Shown here: in pieces, positions 1 to 8,733 of the stretch
How the letters are laid out: every line of letters begins with the position of its first letter
Numbering within the stretch: position 1 is the stretch's first letter
Assembly: GCA_963755635.1 (NCBI GenBank)
Contig: CAVWKS010000036.1
Coordinates: forward strand, 310,001-374,000
Origin: AC-32 sp963755635
Lineage (GTDB): Bacteria > Actinomycetota > Thermoleophilia > Gaiellales > Gaiellaceae
Length of the DNA stretch: 64,000 nucleotides
Reading direction: 5' to 3'
Position numbers and translations under genes: made by a program
Notes under the pieces: generated by a model
Database searches by the model: none
The model's input: only the letters and a program-made list of their open reading frames with translations
Told to the model about the DNA's origin: nothing

Positions 1-2
1 CG

Positions 3-203
3 CGGGAGTCGTCGCGGTCGGCTTCAGGGCACGGCGCGTGCGCCCAGGCGCGCGTCGGCGGGCGCTCGGTCTGCTTGAAGCAGGGGGTCGCTTGCCGGCG
101 GCGCTACGAGCGCGTCTACCGTTCGTACGGGCTCACCTGCCGGCTCGGGGCGACGGGCAACAAGCTGCGCGAGCGTTCCTACATCGGTCCAGCGAACCCC
201 TGA
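3..203 (+). CDS. C-terminal tail of a secreted Cys-rich protein (partial)
   Basis: An open frame runs in from the left edge and stops at 201-203, giving 66 residues. It has four cysteines in a spaced pattern (CAQ, CLKQG, ACRRR, LTCR) followed by basic and aromatic residues (YERVYRSYG) and a hydrophilic end. This resembles the short CLKxGxxC...YxxYGFxC tail found at the end of many exported proteins of Thermoleophilia; that comparison is from memory. The main domain lies outside the window, so no function can be assigned. The frame is the only one of the six that is open from base 3 to a stop just before the converging cupin gene. Confidence 0.4.
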   Translation, partial: RESSRSASGHGACAQARVGGRSVCLKQGVACRRRYERVYRSYGLTCRLGATGNKLRERSYIGPANP

Positions 204-204
204 G

Positions 205-747
205 CTATTCGGGCAGCCAGCCCTCGCGGACCGGGCCGGGCTTGCGCGGAGCGAACCGCGCGTACGCCTGCTTCGGGTCGCTCGTCTCCACGTCGACGCT
301 CGCGTTGTGCCGGCGCGCGGTCTCGTCGACCGAGTAGCCACCCCAGTTCGGCCCGACCGACTTGTCGCGCGCGCCGAGCGCCAGCACGAGGCAAGGGCCG
401 TCGCCCGCGCCGACGATCACGTGCTTCGTCTCGGGCGGGCAGTGGACGAAGTCCCAGCGGCGCAGCGGCCGCTCCTCGCCTTCGATCAGCAGGATCGCTT
501 CGCCTGAGAGGACCATGAAATCCTCCTGATCGGCCTCCCAGTGGTACATCGCCATCGGCTCGCCCGGATCGAGCGCGACCAAATGCACGCCGACCTGGCC
601 GAACTCAGGGTCGCCTTCGAGATGGGAGTACGCGCCGCGTCCCTCGCTGGCCCACCAGGTGGCATCACGCGCGTTGAGGACGAACCAGCCCTCGCCCTTC
701 GGGACAAGCCCGTGCTCCGTCTCTTCCAGTCGCGCCTCCGGAACCAC
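205..747 (-). CDS. Cupin-domain protein
   Basis: 180-residue single-domain cupin. The central part holds the cupin motif 1 region (GEPMAMYHWEADQEDFMVLSGE) and a second barrel motif (PPETKHVIVGAG), as expected for a small beta-barrel that may bind a metal, although the histidine set is incomplete. The N-terminus (GWFVLNARDATW) and C-terminus (PKQAYARFAPRKP) match the frameshifted cupin at 8734-9292, so the two are paralogues. The GTG start lies 15 bases after the stop of the MshEN gene on the same strand, which suggests co-transcription. The substrate cannot be predicted. Confidence 0.8.
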   Translation of the reverse strand: MVPEARLEETEHGLVPKGEGWFVLNARDATWWASEGRGAYSHLEGDPEFGQVGVHLVALDPGEPMAMYHWEADQEDFMVLSGEAILLIEGEERPLRRWDFVHCPPETKHVIVGAGDGPCLVLALGARDKSVGPNWGGYSVDETARRHNASVDVETSDPKQAYARFAPRKPGPVREGWLPE

Positions 748-753
748 CGGCGC

Positions 754-770
754 GCAGGTTAGCTACCTGC
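754..770. repeat. Inverted repeat between MshEN and cupin genes
   Basis: GCAGGT (754-759) and ACCTGC (765-770) form a perfect 6-bp inverted repeat around TAGCT. It sits across the stop codon of the upstream gene and just before the GTG of the cupin gene. It could be an operator or a weak hairpin. No T-run follows, so a terminator is unlikely. Confidence 0.35.
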
Positions 771-1551
771 GGACGTCCCAGCGGGCCGGGTCGAAACCGA
801 ACGTCTCGACCAGCCGCTTGCCCTTCTCTGCCTCGGCGGCTGCGCGCTCGCGGCTGTACGACCACACGTTCTCGCGCTCGTCGTCGTGCAGGCGCTCGAT
901 CTCCACAGCCTCCGGGTCCTCCTTGTCGATGTACTCGGAGGCGTAGTCGGCGGCGTCGAGGAAGTTCGGGCCTTCGTAGAGCACCTTCCGCGTGCGGCGG
1001 TCGCCGGCGAAGGCGGCGGCGTAGACCAGATAGGCGGGCTGCCCGGGCGGCACCGGGACGCTGACGCTGCGCACGTCGTCCGGAACATCCTTGGTGTCTA
1101 GGCCGACCCCGTGCTGCTCGGCCAGCGCGAGCGCGAGGGTCACGCCCGAGATGTAGCCGAGCCGGACGAGAATCGCGCCGAGGCGGCGGTCCTGGTGCAC
1201 CCGCTTCTCCGCCAGCGCCTCCTGGAGCTGCTCCTCCGTGAGGAGGCCGCCGTCGAGGAGCACCGCGCCGAGTGGGCGCCACGGGCCCTCGAAGCGCTCG
1301 AAGGTGACGTCAGCGTCGTCTTCCCACTCTTCCTCCTGGCTCCGCGAGCGAAGCTCGACGCCGTGCTGTCGCGCCAGCGCGCGGGCGAGCTCCGTGCCGG
1401 TCATCGCGCCCTGGCCGACGAGGATCTGGCCAAGCTTCTGCCCGGTGCGCCGCTGCTCTGTGAGCGCGCGCTCGAGCTCTTCCCGGCTCAGAAGCCCCTC
1501 GTCGAGGAGAAGCGATCCGAGCTGCTGCCACGGAAAATTGGCCTGATCCAT
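763..1551 (-). CDS. Stand-alone protein with two MshEN (GspE N-terminal) domains
   Basis: 262 residues. Residues 9-63 and about 92-150 each hold a complete MshEN module, with the double pattern LGxxLLxxGLLxxEELxxAL followed by LGxILVxxGxxxxxxLxxALAxQHGV. MshEN domains normally begin type II secretion or type IV pilus ATPases, and some bind cyclic di-GMP. Here no ATPase follows. An acidic linker (EEEWEDD) joins the modules, and the last 110 residues are charged and unassigned. A free-standing tandem MshEN protein is best viewed as a possible nucleotide-sensing adaptor (inference). The cupin gene downstream may share its transcript. Confidence 0.75.
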   Translation of the reverse strand: MDQANFPWQQLGSLLLDEGLLSREELERALTEQRRTGQKLGQILVGQGAMTGTELARALARQHGVELRSRSQEEEWEDDADVTFERFEGPWRPLGAVLLDGGLLTEEQLQEALAEKRVHQDRRLGAILVRLGYISGVTLALALAEQHGVGLDTKDVPDDVRSVSVPVPPGQPAYLVYAAAFAGDRRTRKVLYEGPNFLDAADYASEYIDKEDPEAVEIERLHDDERENVWSYSRERAAAEAEKGKRLVETFGFDPARWDVRR

Positions 1552-1603
1552 GGCTCCGGTATCGGCAGCGGCCGCCGTCCCCTAAAGATCCCAACGACGG
1601 CTT

Positions 1604-2569
1604 TCATACAGAGATCACCAGCTTCCCCTGCGCGTGCCCCTTCCCCATCTCGCGGAGGGCCTCGGGGAGCTGGGCCAGCCCGAACGTCTGCTGCACGACG
1701 GGCTTGACCTTGCCGGCCTCGATCAGCTCGCGCAGCTCGTCGAGGTCTTCCCGGACGATCTTGGCGATGAAGAACGGGACGGTCCGACCGCTGCGAAGCG
1801 CGCGCAGACGGGTTCCGACCATGTGGCCCAGTGGCCCGATCAGACGGTTCTTCTTCGGCCCGCCCACGATCAAGACGTGCGCCTGGGGCGCGAGCACCCG
1901 CTTGAGCTCCCGCCAGGAACGCGAGCCGGCGATGTCGAGCACCACGTCGTACCGGCCCCCCGCGCGGGTGAAGTCGTCCTGCGTGTAGTCGATCACGTGG
2001 TCGGCGCCGAGCGACCGTGCTTGCTCGACGTTCCGCGTGCTGCAAACGGCCGTCACCTCGGCGCCGAGAGCCTTCGCGACCTGGACGGCGAAGGTGCCGA
2101 CGCCGCCCGACGCTCCGTTCACGAGCACGTGCTGCCCCGCCTCGAGCTTTCCGTGGTCGCGGAGGCCCTGCAGCGCCGTCAGCCCCGCCATCGGGACACT
2201 CGCGGCTTCCTCGAAGGTGAGGTTGGCCGGCTTGTGCGCAACCCCGGCCCCCGCCTGGACGAACTCCGCGTAGGCGCCGTCCCGGCAGCCGAACACCTCA
2301 TCACCTGGCTCGAAGCCGGTGACGGCGGGCCCGACCGTCTCCACGGTGCCCGAGAAGTCTGCGCCGAAGAGCGGCGACTTCGGGCCGCGGAGACCGGTCA
2401 TGGGCCGCGCAATCCAGGGCGTGCCGGCCAGGCTGTACCAGTCGAACCGGTTGACCGAGGCCGCACGCACCCGTACGAGCACTTCGTCCTCCTCTGGCTC
2501 CGGTGTATCGACCTCGCGCAGCCCGACCACCTCGGGCGGTCCGTATCGTTCTCGCGTCATCGCCTTCAT
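1604..2569 (-). CDS. NAD(P)-dependent alcohol dehydrogenase, quinone oxidoreductase type
   Basis: 321-residue medium-chain dehydrogenase/reductase. Residues 1-115 form the GroES-like substrate domain (FGADFSGTVETVGP, GDEVFG). The Rossmann fold follows with the nucleotide loop NGASGGVGTFAVQVAK near residue 150, then CSTRNVEQARSLGADHVIDY. Structural zinc cysteines are absent, which fits the zinc-independent quinone reductase branch acting on enones or quinones in the cytosol. It is transcribed away from the TetR gene at 2635, with a palindromic operator in the 65-bp gap. The TetR protein therefore probably controls it. The exact substrate is unknown. Confidence 0.88.
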   Translation of the reverse strand: MKAMTRERYGPPEVVGLREVDTPEPEEDEVLVRVRAASVNRFDWYSLAGTPWIARPMTGLRGPKSPLFGADFSGTVETVGPAVTGFEPGDEVFGCRDGAYAEFVQAGAGVAHKPANLTFEEAASVPMAGLTALQGLRDHGKLEAGQHVLVNGASGGVGTFAVQVAKALGAEVTAVCSTRNVEQARSLGADHVIDYTQDDFTRAGGRYDVVLDIAGSRSWRELKRVLAPQAHVLIVGGPKKNRLIGPLGHMVGTRLRALRSGRTVPFFIAKIVREDLDELRELIEAGKVKPVVQQTFGLAQLPEALREMGKGHAQGKLVISV

Positions 2570-2582
2570 CTCTCACTCCTTC

Positions 2583-2618
2583 GTACGTTGTAAGTTTACG
2601 GCGTAAGGTATAACGTAC
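2583..2618. promoter_or_regulatory. Nested palindromic operator between oxidoreductase and TetR genes
   Basis: An inner perfect palindrome TTACGGCGTAA (2596-2606, 5-bp arms around one G) lies inside a wider near-palindrome whose outer arms are GTACGTTGTAA (2583-2593) and GTATAACGTAC (2608-2618), matching at 9 of 11 positions with one further G-T pair. It lies in the only gap between the divergent genes, as expected for a dimeric TetR-type repressor controlling both. Confidence 0.65.
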
Positions 2619-2622
2619 AGCG

Positions 2623-2634
2623 TAAGATATGTCA
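2623..2634 (+). promoter_or_regulatory. Leaderless -10 element for the TetR gene
   Basis: TAAGAT (2623-2628) lies exactly six bases before the ATG at 2635, the same spacing as at many other starts in this window. This favours 2635 over the ATG at 2629 as the start codon. No Shine-Dalgarno sequence is visible. Confidence 0.5.
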
Positions 2635-3285
2635 ATGGCCCAGACCCGAACCCCACTTTCACGCGAGCGGATCCTGCAGGCGGCGCTCGTGCTCGTCGAC
2701 GAGCGCGGGCTCGAGGCGCTCACCATGCGCGAGCTCGGCCGGCAGCTCGGCTTCGAGGCGATGTCGCTCTACAACCACGTGGCGAACAAGGACGACGTGA
2801 TCGACGGGATGCTCGACCTCGTGCTCGCCGAAAGCGAGGCGCCGGCGCGCGCAGGGGACTGGACGAGCGAGATCCGTGCGAGCGCGATCTCCGTCCACGA
2901 CGCGCTCCACCGCCATCTCTGGGCCGTGAACGTGCTGTTCTCGCCGGGTCGCGTCCACCCCGCTCGCCTCCGCTACATGGAATCGCTGCTGGCGGCGCTG
3001 CGCGAGGGCGGTCTTTCCGCCGAGGCGACCTACACCGCCTACCACGTGCTCGATGCGCACATCTTCGGGTTCTCGCTCTGGGCGGCCAGCCACACGATGA
3101 GCGAGGCGGAGGCGGCCAACATCAAGGAGACCGCCGAGCGCGTGCTGGCCGGCGAGGAGTACCCGTACCTCCGGGAGCACGCCGAGCAGCACTTCGCCGA
3201 TGGCCCGTACAAGAACGTGAGCGCGTTCGAGCTCGGCCTCGACCTGATTCTCGACGGCCTGAAGAAGCTCCACCCCACGGCGTAG
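2635..3285 (+). CDS. TetR/AcrR-family transcriptional regulator
   Basis: 216 residues. The N-terminal helix-turn-helix covers residues 8-55 (RERILQAALVLVDERGLEAL, then LGRQLGFEAMSLYNHVANKD), the classic TetR pattern. The rest is an all-helical ligand-binding and dimerisation domain of the TetR_C type. It is divergent from the quinone-reductase-like gene at 1604-2569, and a palindrome lies between them. The simplest reading is an autoregulated repressor that also controls that enzyme in response to a small electrophile or drug (inference). The start at 2635 is chosen because of the -10 element six bases upstream. Confidence 0.9.
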   Translation: MAQTRTPLSRERILQAALVLVDERGLEALTMRELGRQLGFEAMSLYNHVANKDDVIDGMLDLVLAESEAPARAGDWTSEIRASAISVHDALHRHLWAVNVLFSPGRVHPARLRYMESLLAALREGGLSAEATYTAYHVLDAHIFGFSLWAASHTMSEAEAANIKETAERVLAGEEYPYLREHAEQHFADGPYKNVSAFELGLDLILDGLKKLHPTA

Positions 3286-3296
3286 GCCGAGCGCCG

Positions 3297-3308
3297 TACG
3301 CTTTCCCT
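3297..3308 (+). promoter_or_regulatory. Leaderless -10 element for the cyclase-ATPase gene
   Basis: TACGCT (3297-3302) followed by six bases and then the ATG at 3309. No ribosome-binding site is visible, which is consistent with a transcript starting at the start codon. Confidence 0.5.
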
Positions 3309-6300
3309 ATGCCCGCCTGCCCAAGGTGCGGAGAGGAGATTGCCGAGGGAGCACGCTTCTGCGCCAGTTGCGGTGCGGCGCTGACGGAGCGTTCGCCCGC
3401 GGTGGAGGAGCGGAAGGTCGTCTCCGTCCTGTTCGTCGACCTCGTCGGCTTCACGGGCCGCTCCGACGGGGCCGATCCCGAGGACGTGCGCGCGCGGCTG
3501 CGCCCGTACCACCAGCGCATGCGGCACGAGATCGAGCGCTTCGGCGGTACCGTGGAGAAGTTCGTCGGCGACGCCGTCATGGCCGTCTTCGGCGCGCCCA
3601 CCTCCCATGAGGACGACGCAGAGCGCGCGGTCCGTGCGGCGCTGCGGATCCTCGATGCGATCGAGGAGCTGAACGAGGAGCACCCCGGGCTCGACCTCGC
3701 CGTGCGGTCCGCGGTGAACACCGGCGAGGCGGTCGTGGCGCTCGATGCGCGGCCGGCCGAAGGCGAGGGAATCGCCACCGGCGACGTCGTGAACACAGCC
3801 GCGCGCCTGCAGACCGCTGCGCCGGTCGGATCGGTCGTCGTCGGCGCGGCCACCCGGCGCGCAACGGAGACCGTCTTCGAATGGGAGGAGCTCGAGCCCA
3901 TCGTCGCCAAGGGCAAGGCGGAGCCGGTGGCGCTCTCGCGCGCCGTCCGCGCGCGGATGCGCTTCGGCATCGACCTCGACACCGGGCCTCGGGCGCCGTT
4001 CGTCGGCCGCGACGACGACCTCGCCCTCCTCCGCGCCACCTACGAGCGCACGCTGCGCGAGGCATCGGTACAGCTCGTCACCGTGACGGGCGAGCCGGGC
4101 GTCGGCAAGACGCGACTCGTCGGCGAGTTCCGTGACTGGGTCGACTCACGGCAGGAGCTCGTCTACTGGCGGCAGGGCCGCTGCCTCCCCTACGGCGAGG
4201 GAATCACGTACTGGGCGCTCGGCGAGATGGTAAAGGCGCACGCCGGCATCCTCGAGACGGACGCGCCGGCCGAGGTCGACCAGAAGCTGAGCTCGGTCGT
4301 CGCGCGGGCGATCACCGAAGCGGACCGCGGCTGGATCGTCTCGCGCCTGCGGCCCCTCGTCGGCCTCGAGGCCGAGGCAGGCGCGCGCGACGAATCATTC
4401 GCGGCCTGGCAGCGGTTTCTCGAGACGGCGGCGGAACAGCGTCCCCTCGTGCTCGTCTTCGAGGACCTCCACTGGGCGGACGATGCGCTCGCCTCGTTCG
4501 TCGAGCACCTCGTCGACTGGTCGAGCGGCGTCCCGCTGCTCGTGATCTGCACCGCCCGTCCCGAGCTCTACGAGCGGCACCCCGGCTGGGGCGGCGGCAA
4601 GCGGAACTCGACGACCATCAACCTCTCGCCCCTGACGTCCAGCGAGACGGCACGACTGCTCGGCGCCCTGCTCGAACGCGCGGTGCTGCCCGCCGAGACG
4701 CAGGCTGCACTGCTCGAGCGCTGCGGCGGCAATCCGCTCTACGCCGAGGAGTTCGTGCGCATGGTCGCCGACCGCGAGCTGCTCGACGGGCCTGACGACG
4801 TGCCGCGTCCCCGACACCGTGCAGGCGCTGATCGCGGCCCGCCTCGACACGATGCCGCCCGAGCGCAAGGCATTGCTGCACGACGCTGCCGTGGTCGGAA
4901 AGGTCTTCTGGGCGGGCGCGGTCGCCTCCATGGGCAGCCGCGACCGGGACGATGTCCGCCTCGGCCTGCACGAGCTGGCCCGCAAGGAGCTCGTCCGGCC
5001 CGCGCGCGTCTCCTCGGTCCGCGACGAGGCGGAGTACGCCTTCTGGCACGCGCTCGTCCGCGACGTCGCCTACGGGCAGATTCCGCGCGCTGCGCGTTCC
5101 CGCAAGCACCGCGCGGCGGCCGAGTGGATGGAGGAGATGGCGAGCGAGCGCATCGCCGACCACGCCGAGCTGCTGGCGCATCACTACGAGCAGGCGCTCG
5201 AGTTGGCCCGCGCCGCGGGCGAGGACCAGGAAGCCGATGGCGCTCATCGAGCCGACGCGACGCTTCCTCAGGCTCGCCGGCGAACGGGCGCTGCGACTCG
5301 ACTTCGTCGCCGCTTCCGGCTACTTCGAGCGAGCCGCGAAGCTCTACCCGAAGGACGATCCAGGCCGCGCACGCATCCTCCTCCGTCGCGGCAAGGTGGC
5401 ACAGACGGTGAGCGCCGCGGTGGCCGACTTCGAAGAAGCGCTCCGGATCTTCCAGACCGCGGGAGACGAGCTCGGCACCGGCGAGGCGATGATCGCGATC
5501 TCCAAGGTCGAGTGGCAACGCGGTCGCGGCGAGCCCGCGGAAGCCTTGCTCAACGAAGCCGTCGCGCTCCTCGCCCGGCATCCCCCGGGGCCGGAGCTCG
5601 CGTGGGCGTACGGCAGTCTTGCCGGGCGCGCCATGATCGCCGGCCGCTCGCGCGAGTGCATCGAGTGGGCCGACCGCTCGCTCGAGCTCTACCAGAGCCT
5701 TCCCGTCAAGGAGCCCGCGGACGGACAGGCGACGAGAAACATGCGCGGCTGCGCACGCTGCGAGCTGGACGACCTCGGCGGCCTCGACGACCTCAGGGAG
5801 AGCGTGGCGGCGCTTGCTCGACGCCGGCGTGGCCGACCGGGCGATGAGCGGCTTCCCGAACCTGGCCGACTGGCTGTGGCAGCTCGAGGGGCCCGAGCAG
5901 GGCCTCGCGATCCACGAGGAGGCTGTGCAGTTCGGGCTGCGCCGCGGCATGCCAGGCCCCGCGATGTGGTGCCGTGCCGAGACGACGTGGATGCTCTACG
6001 ACCTCGGGCGCTGGGACGAGCTGCTCGCGGTGGCGGCCGAGGTCGCCGAGTTCGACGAGGCCGAGGGCGGCGTCCAGCAGGGCCTGCTCGCGCTGCCTTA
6101 CGCGGGACACGTCCACCTGCGGCGCGGCGAGCTCACGCAGGCGGCAGCCGTCCGCGATCGCTACCTCGAGCGCGCCCGTGCTTCGAGAGACCCGCAGGTT
6201 CTCTCACCCATGCTCGCGTTGCACGCGCTCGTCCATGGAGCTCGCGGCGACGCGGGCACGGCAGCGGCCGCGATCGAGGAAGAGATCGAGGCAACGCGAG

Positions 6301-6713
6301 GGCTCGCGGACTGGCACCGGTGCCGCTTCCTGCCCGAGCTCGTGCGGCTCGCTCCGCCGCAGCTCGCGCACGAGCTGGTCGACCCGCTGCGCACGACTCT
6401 CGGCCGGGCGAGCCACGCGATCGTGGCCGCACGCGCCGAGCTCGCGGAGGCGGAGGGCAAGGTCGAGGACGCGCTGGGTCTCCACGAGGAGGCCGCGGCA
6501 CGCTGGCAGGAGTACGGCCGAGTGGACGGCCGTGCGGACTCGCTCCACGGCGCGGGGCGCTGCCTGCTGGCGCTTGGGCGCGATGAGGAGGCACGGGATC
6601 CCCTCGCGGAGGCCCGCGTGCTCTTCCAGCAGCTCGGCGCGCAGCCGGCCCTTGCCGAGATCGCCGAGCTGCTCGGCGACAGCCTTCCGGCCGCACGGGA
6701 GGGCGAGGTCTGA
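3309..6713 (+). CDS. Class III nucleotide cyclase - AAA/NTPase - TPR regulator (three frame breaks)
   Basis: The start at 3309 begins a short zinc ribbon (CPRCGEEI...CASCG). A class III adenylate/guanylate cyclase domain follows (residues 35-200), with the metal-binding Asp in VLFVDLVGFT and in KFVGDAVMAVFG. Next comes a large STAND-type ATPase with Walker A GEPGVGKT and Walker B-like LVFEDLHWAD, and then TPR-rich helices to the stop at 6711-6713. The reading frame shifts by one base near 4805, 5240 and 5815, yet homology stays continuous across all three. These look like sequence errors rather than decay. Proteins of this architecture are large signalling ATPases of unknown input. The stop overlaps the start of the next gene. 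Confidence 0.8.
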
Positions 6714-7801
6714 CAACGCGGCTCCGCGAGCTCTTCCTGCTCGACCCGGACGTCGTCTATCTGAACCACGGCTCGTTCGGCGCGTGCCCGCGGCCGGTGT
6801 TCGAGCGCTACCAGGCGTGGCAGCGCGAGCTCGAGCGCGAGCCGGTGCAGTTCATCAAGTCGCGGCTGGCCGACCTGCTCGCCGAGGCGCGGGCCGAGCT
6901 CGGCGCGTTCGTCGGCGCTCCGGCCGATGACCTCACGTTCGTCCCGAATGCGACGACCGGCGTGAACATCGCGGCGCGGGCGCTCGAGCTTCGGCCGGGC
7001 GACGAGATTGTGGCGACGGATCTCGAGTACGGCGCCTGCGACCTGACGTGGCAGCACGTGTGCGCTCGGGCCGGCGCGCGTTACGTGCGCACGAGCGTCG
7101 AGCGCCTGTTCGACGAGGTGAGCGAGCGCACCCGCGCGGTCTACCTGTCCCACGTCACGTCCGAGACGGCGCTGCTGTTGCCGGTGGAGGAGGTCGTCGA
7201 GCGGGCCCGTTCCGAGGGCTTGACGACGATCGTCGACGGCGCGCACGCCGTGGCGCAGGTCGACCTCGACCTCGCCTCGCTCGGCGCCGATTTCTACGCA
7301 GGCAACTGTCACAAATGGCTTTGCTCGCCGAAGGGGTCCGGCTTCCTCTACGTCCGGCCGGAGTGGCACGAACGCGCGCATGCGCCGATCGTCAGCTGGG
7401 GCTACGGCGAGGAGCCCGCGACGTTCGTCTCACGCACCGAGCGGCAGGGGACACGCGATCCCGCCGCCTACCTCGCGGTGCCCGACGCGATCGCGTTCAT
7501 CCGCGAGCACGACGAGCGCGAGCGCTGCGTAGCCCTCGCGCGGGAGGCGCGCCGGGAGCTCTGCGAGCTGCTCGGGACCGAGCCGCTCGCGCCGGACGAG
7601 CAGATCCTGCAAATGGCGAGCGTCCGCCTCCCCCGCCCCGACCCGGCGCTCTCGCAGCGCCTGTTCGACGAGCACCGGATCGAGATCCCGACGATGGGCC
7701 CCAGCCGGGACGACTTGCTGCGGATCTCGATCGCCGTCTACACCACGCGCGCAGACGTCGACCGGCTGCTCGAGGCCCTGCCGGCGGCGCTCGCCGCCTA
7801 G
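6710..7801 (+). CDS. Class V PLP-dependent aminotransferase (isopenicillin N epimerase-like)
   Basis: About 363 residues. Family motifs include YLNHGSFGAC near residue 20, FVPNATTGVNIAARAL, VDGAHAVAQ with the PLP-binding Asp, and the Schiff-base Lys in NCHKWLCSPKGSGFLY. This is the isopenicillin N epimerase/cysteine desulfurase-like fold; the substrate is unknown. No ATG or GTG lies upstream of the conserved NHGSFG motif in frame. The only suitable start is CTG at 6710, which overlaps the previous stop as CTGA and sits just after a purine-rich GGGAGGGCGAGG. The GTG at 6797 would remove the motif. The gene is translationally coupled to the cyclase-ATPase gene. Confidence 0.8.
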   Translation: MTTRLRELFLLDPDVVYLNHGSFGACPRPVFERYQAWQRELEREPVQFIKSRLADLLAEARAELGAFVGAPADDLTFVPNATTGVNIAARALELRPGDEIVATDLEYGACDLTWQHVCARAGARYVRTSVERLFDEVSERTRAVYLSHVTSETALLLPVEEVVERARSEGLTTIVDGAHAVAQVDLDLASLGADFYAGNCHKWLCSPKGSGFLYVRPEWHERAHAPIVSWGYGEEPATFVSRTERQGTRDPAAYLAVPDAIAFIREHDERERCVALAREARRELCELLGTEPLAPDEQILQMASVRLPRPDPALSQRLFDEHRIEIPTMGPSRDDLLRISIAVYTTRADVDRLLEALPAALAA

Positions 7802-8120
7802 CCGATCCGGAAGAGGCGACGGCTCCAGTTCAGCCCGCCGTCGCGGGTCGTCCAGATCGCGCGCTCCCAGCCGACCCAGCGGCCGACCTTTGCGTTTTGG
7901 CAAAGCGGACGTGGCTCCAGCGGGCGAGCTCCGGGCACAGGCCACGGACGCACGGGCGCGCGGCCAGAGCCCAGCCCGAGCGATCGGAGATCCAGGTCAG
8001 GTCCAATGCGAAGGAACCCTGCCCGGCCGCGGCCCGTGCGGGCCGAGCCGAGGTCTTGGCCTCTTGGCTACTTCCGCTGCAGCCGGGGAGCACCGCCGTC
8101 GCCGCGAGGAGAACCCTCAG
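7798..8120 (-). CDS. Small BNR/photosystem-stability-like lipoprotein (frame break)
   Basis: The N-terminus reads as a lipoprotein signal (LLAATAVLPGC, lipobox Cys), followed by TWISDRSGWALA, a motif typical of BNR/photosystem II stability factor repeats. After a one-base break near 7893 the frame continues with VGWERAIWTTRDGGLNW, the second half of such a repeat, to a stop at 7798-7800. At about 107 residues it is far shorter than full BNR propellers, so it is probably a remnant or a one-repeat protein. The start is uncertain: CTG at 8120 is the most upstream candidate giving a signal peptide. Its stop shares the CTAG of the converging aminotransferase stop. Confidence 0.45.
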
Positions 8121-8130
8121 CTGGCGGCGG

Positions 8131-8655
8131 CTAGCGACCTTTACCGACCCAGAGCTTGACCCGTGCGCCGTTGGCGAGGCGCTTGCCCGCCTTCGGGCGC
8201 TGGGAGAGAACCCGGTTCAGCTCCCTGGGCGGCGCGGGCTTCCGCGTGACCTTGCCGACCCTGCAGTGGGCCCTGCGGATCTTCGTCTCCGCCTTCGCGA
8301 GTCGCAGGCCGACGACCCGCGGCACCGTGCACGGCGGCTTGAACGGCGGTGGAGGCGGCGGTGGTGGCGGTGGCGGCGCGATGTTGACCCGGCCGATCGT
8401 GTCGCTGAAGGGGTGAAGTGGGAACTCCGTGATCGTCCCGTCAGGCGTGATCCGGCCGATCGCGTCGCGCGACGACTCCGTGAACCAGAGGTTCCCGTCA
8501 GGGCCGGTGACGATCGTGTACGGCCGGGTGCCCCCGTTGGGCAGCGGGAAGAACGTGACCGAGGTCGAAGGGCGTGCCGCAAAGGCGCCGGGCACGCCGA
8601 CCAGCAGCGCGAGCCCGAGGGCCACGAGCGTTGAGGCAATCCACCGTCTGCGCAT
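8131..8655 (-). CDS. Secreted protein with one Vgb-type blade and a PASTA domain
   Basis: 174 residues. A signal peptide covers residues 1-26 (LVALGLALLVGVPGAFA). One streptogramin-lyase-like blade follows (IVTGPDGNLWFTESSRDAIG, then ITPDGTITEF), then a run of eleven prolines, and then a PASTA domain (VPRVVGLRLAKAETKI...GKRLANGARVKLWVGKG). Full Vgb-like propellers have about seven blades, so most of the propeller is missing. This could be true shrinkage or a collapse during assembly next to the GC-rich proline tract at about 8345-8385. PASTA domains bind peptidoglycan-like ligands, so a wall-associated role is plausible. Confidence 0.7.
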   Translation of the reverse strand: MRRRWIASTLVALGLALLVGVPGAFAARPSTSVTFFPLPNGGTRPYTIVTGPDGNLWFTESSRDAIGRITPDGTITEFPLHPFSDTIGRVNIAPPPPPPPPPPPFKPPCTVPRVVGLRLAKAETKIRRAHCRVGKVTRKPAPPRELNRVLSQRPKAGKRLANGARVKLWVGKGR

Positions 8656-8733
8656 CCCCGCCCTCCCTTTGTCGGCGCAACCTTAACGCCTGACGGCCAC
8701 TATGTCCCGCGATTCCCGACTCGAGGAGGACTG

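Noticed and set aside
24..341. Reading frames on both strands at the left edge other than the 3-203 tail
   Set aside because: They overlap the cupin gene and have Arg/Ala-rich shadow composition.
8345..8385. Short tandem repeat or CRISPR-like array
   Set aside because: It is a proline-codon run inside a coding sequence with no spacers. No CRISPR array was seen anywhere in the window.
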